From assembly GCA_021778575.1 (NCBI GenBank), contig JAJYCH010000046.1, forward strand, positions 1 to 10,028: DNA of 10,028 bases, written 5' to 3'. How positions within the stretch are numbered: the first letter of the stretch is position 1; the number at the start of each line of letters is the position of its first letter. Shown here in pieces: positions 5,743-10,028 of this stretch. The notes beneath the pieces were generated by a model. It ran no database searches, was not told the origin of the DNA, and worked only from the letters and a program-made list of their open reading frames with translations. The stretch is from Planctomycetota bacterium. Its GTDB lineage: Bacteria > Planctomycetota > Planctomycetia > Isosphaerales > Isosphaeraceae. Both the position numbers and the translations under genes were made by a program.

Positions 5743-7173
5743 TTAGCGGTCTGGTATCGGCTCGATCGGTCCTGATTTGACCATCACTTCCGGCCTGGCC
5801 TTCCGGAACGCTTCGAGACCTTCCGGAGTGACTTTCGTTCCACGGACTTCGAGGAAACGAAGACTCTTGTTTTGCTGGAGAGCGTCCAGGGTTGCGTCGG
5901 TGATCGAGGTTTCATCCAGGCTCAAGAACGCGGTGGAAAGCGTGGCCAGTGTCGCCGCTCCGGCGTCGTCAACCCTGGTGCCGTCGAGGCTCAGCCAGCG
6001 CGGGCCGGGCCGGTTTTCGAGGGCTTTCAGGCCGGTGCTGGTGACGCTGGTGCCTGAGAGGTCGAGTTCCAGGATCTCGTTGGCGGTGACCAGATGCTCG
6101 AAGCCAAGGTCGGTCACGCCCAGGCCCGAGACCGTGATTCGCTGGAGCTTCAACCCCTTCAAATGGGCGAGACCGGCATCGGTGACGTTCGACGCCGTCA
6201 GGCAAAGCGTCGATAGCGAGTTGAGCTTGTCGAGCGAGGCGAGGCCGGCATCGGTCAGGCTTGGCAGTGGTTCGAGGTACATCTCTTTGAGTGTTGGGAT
6301 GGCCGCCAGCCGGGCGAGTCCGGCCTCGGTCAATTTCGAGCCGTCGAAGAGCGCACTTTCGAGCTTGTCGAGCTTCGCCAGCGTCTCGACGCCCGCGTCG
6401 GTGAGGAGGGTCGAGCGGAGGTCGAGTTGCTTCAGCGACTTCAGGTCTTTGAGATGCCGTAGACAGCGATCGTCGGGCGGCGAGGGATAAAGATAAAGCG
6501 ATTCGAGTTGGCTCAATTTCGCGAGCGGGGCCAGGTCGTCGGGATTGGGAAGATTGATCTTGAGCAGTTCGAGGCGCTTGAGCCGAGGCTGACGGGCGAT
6601 CGCGACCAGGGCTCGACCCGTGAGAATCCCTTGCTTCGAGCGGATCGACAGTTCCTCGATCGCCGGCGCGAACTCCAGGGAATCGAGCCCGGCGTCGGTG
6701 ACCTCCACATCGAGCAGGCCCAGCGCCCGAAGTCGTGGCATGGCCATGAATCGGGCGAAGTCGCGATCGTCTAGCGGATATCGAAGCATGTCGATAGCTT
6801 CGACGGTATCCAACGTCGTCACGGCTTCATAAATCGCCGGGTCATGAGGCGGCTCGACTTTCGGGTTATTGTTCTGAAAAAAGACCCAGGAGACTTCCTG
6901 AAAAGACTCTTCGCCCATCGAGGTCCGGAGCCAGCCGGGAACCCAGCGCGGCGGATTCCGGGTGAATTTCCCGGTCTGCCGGCTCGCCGCGATCTGATAG
7001 TCATAAAGCACCGAACCGCCGGCCGCCGTGATCTTCGCGACCGCCTGCCGCTGGATCGACGCCCGTCGGGCCTGCCAGCCCAGGAATCCACCAATGATCA
7101 GGACCAGAATCATCAACGTTCGGAGGCTCAAGGCCAGTCGGCGTCGGCGCCTGGGCGGGGTTGGGTCGGTCAT
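5743..7173 (-). CDS. Membrane-anchored LRR protein (RNI-like repeats), first of the tandem array
   Basis: The product has 476 residues if translation starts at ATG 7173 (MTDPTPPRRRRRLALSLRTL), which aligns exactly with the starts of its paralogues. In-frame ATGs at 7188 and 7227 would add 5 or 18 residues. No strong ribosome site decides between them. The transmembrane segment is at about 13-32 (MILVLIIGGFLG), followed by WQARRASIQRQAVAKITAAGG and VLYDY, the GEESFQEVSWVF segment, then LRRs to the end (LTDAGVETLAKL, LTDAGLASLDKL, VTDAGLAHLKGL, VDDAGAATLATL). The C-terminus reads GLEAFRKARPEVMVKSG. It aligns nearly residue for residue with the 4191-5630 product over the anchor, so the two are recent tandem duplicates. 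It is divergent from zwf and presumably carries the array promoter upstream. Function is unknown; an extracytoplasmic interaction role is likely. Confidence 0.88.
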   Translation of the reverse strand: MTDPTPPRRRRRLALSLRTLMILVLIIGGFLGWQARRASIQRQAVAKITAAGGSVLYDYQIAASRQTGKFTRNPPRWVPGWLRTSMGEESFQEVSWVFFQNNNPKVEPPHDPAIYEAVTTLDTVEAIDMLRYPLDDRDFARFMAMPRLRALGLLDVEVTDAGLDSLEFAPAIEELSIRSKQGILTGRALVAIARQPRLKRLELLKINLPNPDDLAPLAKLSQLESLYLYPSPPDDRCLRHLKDLKSLKQLDLRSTLLTDAGVETLAKLDKLESALFDGSKLTEAGLARLAAIPTLKEMYLEPLPSLTDAGLASLDKLNSLSTLCLTASNVTDAGLAHLKGLKLQRITVSGLGVTDLGFEHLVTANEILELDLSGTSVTSTGLKALENRPGPRWLSLDGTRVDDAGAATLATLSTAFLSLDETSITDATLDALQQNKSLRFLEVRGTKVTPEGLEAFRKARPEVMVKSGPIEPIPDR

Positions 7174-7435
7174 GAGGTGTTGATCCATTTCCGGGGGGAA
7201 TCCGGCTTCAGAAACTCTCGACGACAATTGTCAGACGGCAATGTTACACGATGCGAGGGGTTGATGGGAGCGGTTGCTTCGGAAAACCGATGGAATGGGG
7301 GTTGCGGTGGTCCCTTGATCGGGCGGGCGGTTGGACATACCCTTCTGTTGCGGAATTCCCTCATCCGGATCTGGCCGGAGGGGGATTGTCAGAGGCGTTC
7401 ACGCCGATCATCGAGACCCGTCGGAGCCCAAGGGG
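7174..7435. other. Divergent intergenic region between the LRR array and zwf
   Basis: This 262-bp stretch must hold the promoters for both the leftward LRR genes and rightward zwf. I found no confident -35/-10 pair, operator palindrome or RNA element. The zwf frame stays open back to an ATG at 7331, but the added 35 residues lack resemblance to the family. Confidence 0.4.
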
Positions 7436-8986
7436 ATGAGCGACCTGTCGGCCATTGCCGAATCCAACCCGTTGCGTCAGGCCCTCCCCCGAGCCAAGGT
7501 TCCGGAACCCTGCTCGATCGTTCTGTTCGGGGCGACGGGTGACCTCACGCACCGCAAGCTCGTCCCGGCGCTTTATCATCTCGACCAGGCGGGGCACCTG
7601 CCTGGCGAGTGCGCCATCGTCGGCTTCGCCCGCCGCGACTGGTCCGACCAGCAGTTTCGCGACGAGCTGAAGAAGTCGCTCGCCAACCCCAAGGACGGCG
7701 GCTTCGAGGAGTCGTGGACCGAGTTCGCTCCGAAAATCTTTTATAACGCCAGCAACTTCGACGATCCGTCCGGCTATCGGAAGCTCAAGGAACAGCTCGA
7801 CAAGATCGACGGGACCCACGGAACCCGGGGCAACCGGCTCTTTTACCTGGCGGTCTCGCCGGAATATTTCTCGGTGATCGTCGAGCAGTTGGGCCAGGCC
7901 GGGCTGATCTACAAGGACGACGAAGGCCCCTGGAGCCGCGTGGTCATCGAGAAGCCGTTCGGCCACGACCTGGCCAGCGCCCTGGAGCTGAATCGCGACG
8001 TTTCTCGGGTCCTCCGCGAGGATCAGGTTTACCGGATTGACCATTACCTGGGCAAGGAGACGGTCCAGAACATCCTGGCGTTGCGGTTCGGCAACTCGAT
8101 GTTCGAGCCGCTCTGGGATCGTCGCTACGTCGAGTCGGTCCAGATCACGGCGGCCGAGGAACTGGGGATGGCCGGCGGTCGAGGCGGTTATTACGATACC
8201 TCGGGCGCGCTTCGCGACATGATCCAGAACCATCTGTTGCAGCTTCTCTGCCTGGTCGCGATGGAGCCGCCGGTCGACCTCGGCGCCGACGCCGTCCGGA
8301 ACGAGCGGGCGAAGGTTCTTCAGGCCCTGCCGATCTGGACCGCCGAGGAAGTTGAAAATCACGTCGTCCGGGGCCAGTACGTGGCCGGGTCGATCCAGGG
8401 GAAGGAAGTTCCCGGTTATCGCGACGAAAAAGGGGTCGCTGCCGAGTCGTCGACGGACACGTATGTCGCCTTGCGCGTGACCCTGAACAACTGGCGCTGG
8501 GCGGGCGTGCCGTTCTTCCTCCGGACCGGCAAGCGGCTACCGAAGCGAGCCACCGAGATCGCCATCCAGTTCAAGAAGCCGCCGACGAACCTCTTCGAGG
8601 TCGACAACGAAGCCAACGCCGGCGCGAACCTGCTGGTCCTCCGGATTCAGCCCAACGAAGGGGCGAGCCTGGCCTTCCAGGCAAAGATTCCGGGGTCGAG
8701 ACGCCGGCTTCAGGAAGTCCGGATGGACTTCCGCTACGGAACCGCGTTCGCCTCGCCGCCGCCCGAAGCTTATGAGCGTCTGCTGCTCGACGTCCTTCTG
8801 GGCGATCCGTCGCTCTATACCCGGACCGACGCGGTCGAGGCCGCCTGGAAGTTTGTCGACCCGATCCTCAAGGCCTGGGATGCCCCAGACGCCCCGAAGA
8901 TCCTCGACTACGCCGCCGGAACCTGGGGCCCCGAAGCCGCCGACAAGTTGACCGAAGGAACCGAGACCGAGTGGCGGCGGCTGTGA
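7436..8986 (+). CDS. zwf: Glucose-6-phosphate 1-dehydrogenase
   Basis: The enzyme oxidises glucose 6-phosphate to 6-phosphogluconolactone with NADP+, the first step of the oxidative pentose phosphate pathway, in the cytoplasm. The 516-residue product matches the usual length. The Rossmann motif is FGATGDLTHRKLVPALY (31-47). EKPFGHD (172-178) and the signature RIDHYLGKE (200-208) include the phosphate-binding His203. DMIQNHLLQL (261-270) contains the catalytic-base histidine His266. GGYYDTSGALRD and FFLRTGKRLP are further family blocks. ATG 7436 is chosen because GGAG (7423-7426) lies nine bases before it and the family's N-terminus fits; an upstream ATG at 7331 is open but unlikely. No 6-phosphogluconolactonase or opcA gene is visible nearby. 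It is followed after 21 bp by a HicB-like gene. Confidence 0.97.
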   Translation: MSDLSAIAESNPLRQALPRAKVPEPCSIVLFGATGDLTHRKLVPALYHLDQAGHLPGECAIVGFARRDWSDQQFRDELKKSLANPKDGGFEESWTEFAPKIFYNASNFDDPSGYRKLKEQLDKIDGTHGTRGNRLFYLAVSPEYFSVIVEQLGQAGLIYKDDEGPWSRVVIEKPFGHDLASALELNRDVSRVLREDQVYRIDHYLGKETVQNILALRFGNSMFEPLWDRRYVESVQITAAEELGMAGGRGGYYDTSGALRDMIQNHLLQLLCLVAMEPPVDLGADAVRNERAKVLQALPIWTAEEVENHVVRGQYVAGSIQGKEVPGYRDEKGVAAESSTDTYVALRVTLNNWRWAGVPFFLRTGKRLPKRATEIAIQFKKPPTNLFEVDNEANAGANLLVLRIQPNEGASLAFQAKIPGSRRRLQEVRMDFRYGTAFASPPPEAYERLLLDVLLGDPSLYTRTDAVEAAWKFVDPILKAWDAPDAPKILDYAAGTWGPEAADKLTEGTETEWRRL

Positions 8987-9007
8987 GACAAGGGGAGATC
9001 AACGCTG

Positions 9008-9244
9008 ATGAGCAAGCTTGCGAACACGGCGAATGAAATCCGCTATGAGTTGATTGTTTACTGGAGCGCCGAGGATCAAGCCTTCCTCGTTCAGGTTCCC
9101 GAACTTCCCGGCTGCGCGGCCGACGGATCGTCCTATCAAGAGGCGGTCGCGAATGCGGAGGTCGTCATTCGCGAATGGATCGAGACGGCTCAGGAATTGG
9201 GCCGACCTCTTCCTGAGCCACGTGGGCGGTTGATTTTCGCTTGA
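9008..9244 (+). CDS. HicB-like small protein (UPF0150 family), solitary
   Basis: This 78-residue protein has the HicB partial RNase H-like fold pattern: strand IRYELIVYWSAEDQAFLVQV, then VPELPGCAADG (30-40), then a helix SYQEAVANAEVVIREWIETAQ and the tail GRPLPEPRGRL. PELPGC..G followed by EA..NA is the family signature. HicB proteins normally neutralise a HicA mRNA-cleaving toxin, but no HicA-like frame lies on either side. The protein also lacks the C-terminal helix-turn-helix or ribbon-helix-helix domain of full-length HicB. It starts 21 bp after zwf, with GGAG ten bases before ATG, so it may share the zwf transcript. Solitary short HicB-like genes are common in planctomycetes and cyanobacteria, and their role is unclear. 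Confidence 0.85.
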   Translation: MSKLANTANEIRYELIVYWSAEDQAFLVQVPELPGCAADGSSYQEAVANAEVVIREWIETAQELGRPLPEPRGRLIFA

Positions 9245-9295
9245 GTTTGAACGTCACTTTCCTCTGAAACTGCTTGTCCAGAATGAGGCGAACTA

Positions 9296-9790
9296 ATGAC
9301 CGATCGACGAACCGATCTCAGAGGTCTGCCACTCGTGGTTCTCCTGTCCGTTGTCGCGCTCATGAACCCGGTGGGACCGGCAATTGCCGACGACCCCGCG
9401 CCGTCGCGGCAGGCGGCCAGGGATGACCTCAAGAAGCTCCAAGGGACCTGGGAATGCGTGGCGATGGAGCGCGAGGGGGACGCGATTCCCGCCGAGGCGT
9501 TCAAGGGGTCGAGCGTGGTCTACGAGGATGACCTGGCAACGCTCTATCGCGATGGTGAGTTCTTCCGCCGGGGGATCATCACCCTCGACCCGTCGAAGAC
9601 GCCCAAACGGATCAACACCTGGGATCTCGGCGGCCCTTACGCCGACGATTCCGTCCCGGGGATTTATGAGCTCGACGGCGACACACTGAAGATCTGCTTC
9701 TCTCGTCCCAAGGTCGCCCGGCCCACCGAATTTACCACCAAGAAAGACCCGGGATTTCTGTACGTGGTTTACAAGCGGAAGAAGCCGTGA
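9296..9790 (+). CDS. Secreted TIGR03067 domain protein
   Basis: The 164-residue protein has an N-terminal signal peptide (basic MTDRRTDLRG, hydrophobic LPLVVLLSVVALM) with a likely cleavage after AIA at residue 31. The mature part matches the planctomycete domain TIGR03067: LKKLQGTWECVAMEREG (46-61), a middle strand region SSVVYEDDLATLY, ITLDPSKTPKRINTWD (95-110), and VPGIYELDGDTLKICFSR (120-137), followed by RPTEF and a terminal VVYKRKKP. The domain is expected to form a small beta-barrel, lipocalin-like fold; function is unknown. The start is supported by GAGG seven bases upstream. It follows the HicB-like gene by 51 bp on the same strand and is 15 bp before the PIN-domain gene. Confidence 0.92.
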   Translation: MTDRRTDLRGLPLVVLLSVVALMNPVGPAIADDPAPSRQAARDDLKKLQGTWECVAMEREGDAIPAEAFKGSSVVYEDDLATLYRDGEFFRRGIITLDPSKTPKRINTWDLGGPYADDSVPGIYELDGDTLKICFSRPKVARPTEFTTKKDPGFLYVVYKRKKP

Positions 9791-9805
9791 TCGGAATGGA
9801 GTCGG

Positions 9806-10028
9806 ATGAAACCCAAGGTTTATCTGGAAACGACGATCCCGAGCTACCTGACGGCCTGGCCGAGCCGGGACCTGATCCGCGCCGCGCACCAGCAAAGTAC
9901 CCGCGAGTGGTGGGAATCTCGCCGAACCGCGTTCGAGCTTTATGTGTCGGAGGTCGTGCTGATCGAAGTGGCCGCGGGCGATCCGATCGCTGCGGCTGAA
10001 CGTCTCGACGTCTTGAAAGGCATCCCGG
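9806..10028 (+). CDS. PIN-domain VapC-type toxin, 5' part only
   Basis: ATG 9806 opens a frame that runs off the right edge (74 codons seen). GGAG lies four bases before it and GGA ten bases before. The start MKPKVYLETTIPSYL is characteristic of a PIN-domain subfamily annotated as VapC toxins. Glu8 takes the place of the usual first Asp, and VSEVVLIEVAAGDP (47-60) supplies the next acidic residue, Glu54. PIN domains cut RNA using an acidic metal site; the remaining acidic residues lie beyond the window. No antitoxin precedes it: the upstream gene is a secreted TIGR03067 protein. In this subfamily the partner is often a small downstream gene (recollection), so it may lie just outside. Reverse gene order or an orphan toxin are both possible. 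Confidence 0.88.
   Translation, partial: MKPKVYLETTIPSYLTAWPSRDLIRAAHQQSTREWWESRRTAFELYVSEVVLIEVAAGDPIAAAERLDVLKGIP

Noticed and set aside
4191..7173. Regular spacing of similar short motifs as a possible CRISPR array or DNA repeat
   Set aside because: The periodicity comes from LRR codons (TDAGL units) and varies in sequence; there are no identical repeats with unique spacers.
5298..7542. Long plus-strand frames opposite the LRR genes (5298-5780, 5777-6490, 6844-7542)
   Set aside because: The opposite strand encodes clear LRR proteins with anchors and repeats; these frames are Arg/Ser-rich shadows produced by the repeat structure.
7361..8362. Long minus-strand frame opposite zwf
   Set aside because: The plus strand encodes an unmistakable glucose-6-phosphate dehydrogenase; the antisense frame is a codon-bias artefact.
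1..10028. tRNA, rRNA, insertion sequence or prophage
   Set aside because: No cloverleaf, rRNA-like segment, transposase, integrase or terminal inverted repeat pair was seen in either strand.

Overview
The window looks like chromosomal DNA from a high-GC planctomycete, most likely of the Isosphaeraceae type (inference from gene content). Pointers are a TIGR03067 protein, a tandem family of N-terminally anchored leucine-rich-repeat (LRR) proteins with the planctomycete RRRR-LSLRTL anchor, a small protein with the STGPRT..EGK and LKHGL motifs, and dispersed palindromes such as CTCGTTCCCACGC/GCGTGGGAACGAG.

Layout: (1) 1-288, minus strand, the 5' part of a conserved planctomycete protein of unknown function that runs off the left edge. 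(2) 571-670, a well-conserved fluoride riboswitch (crcB motif) with an intrinsic terminator. It lies directly before 686-1828, a predicted outer-membrane beta-barrel protein, which is not one of the usual fluoride-export genes. (3) 1972-2892, plus strand, a class I SAM-dependent methyltransferase. (4) 2954-7173, minus strand, a tandem array of paralogous LRR membrane proteins. In transcription order it holds two intact copies (5743-7173 and 4191-5630), a third (3212-4171) whose 3' end is frameshifted by an 11-bp tandem duplication, and a stub of a fourth (2983-3038) that breaks off at a perfect palindrome. (5) 7436-8986, plus strand, glucose-6-phosphate dehydrogenase (zwf), divergent from the LRR array. 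It is followed on the same strand by a solitary HicB-like protein (9008-9244), a secreted TIGR03067 protein (9296-9790) and the start of a PIN-domain VapC-type toxin that runs off the right edge.

How the parts work together: the clearest regulatory logic is fluoride sensing. The 3' pseudoknot strand of the aptamer (ACTCC, 623-627) is also the 5' arm of the terminator hairpin, so fluoride binding should allow read-through into the outer-membrane gene. The methyltransferase lies 143 bp further on in the same direction and might be co-transcribed. The LRR array appears to be decaying from its distal end. zwf supplies NADPH through the oxidative pentose phosphate pathway and has no visible functional link to the genes around it.
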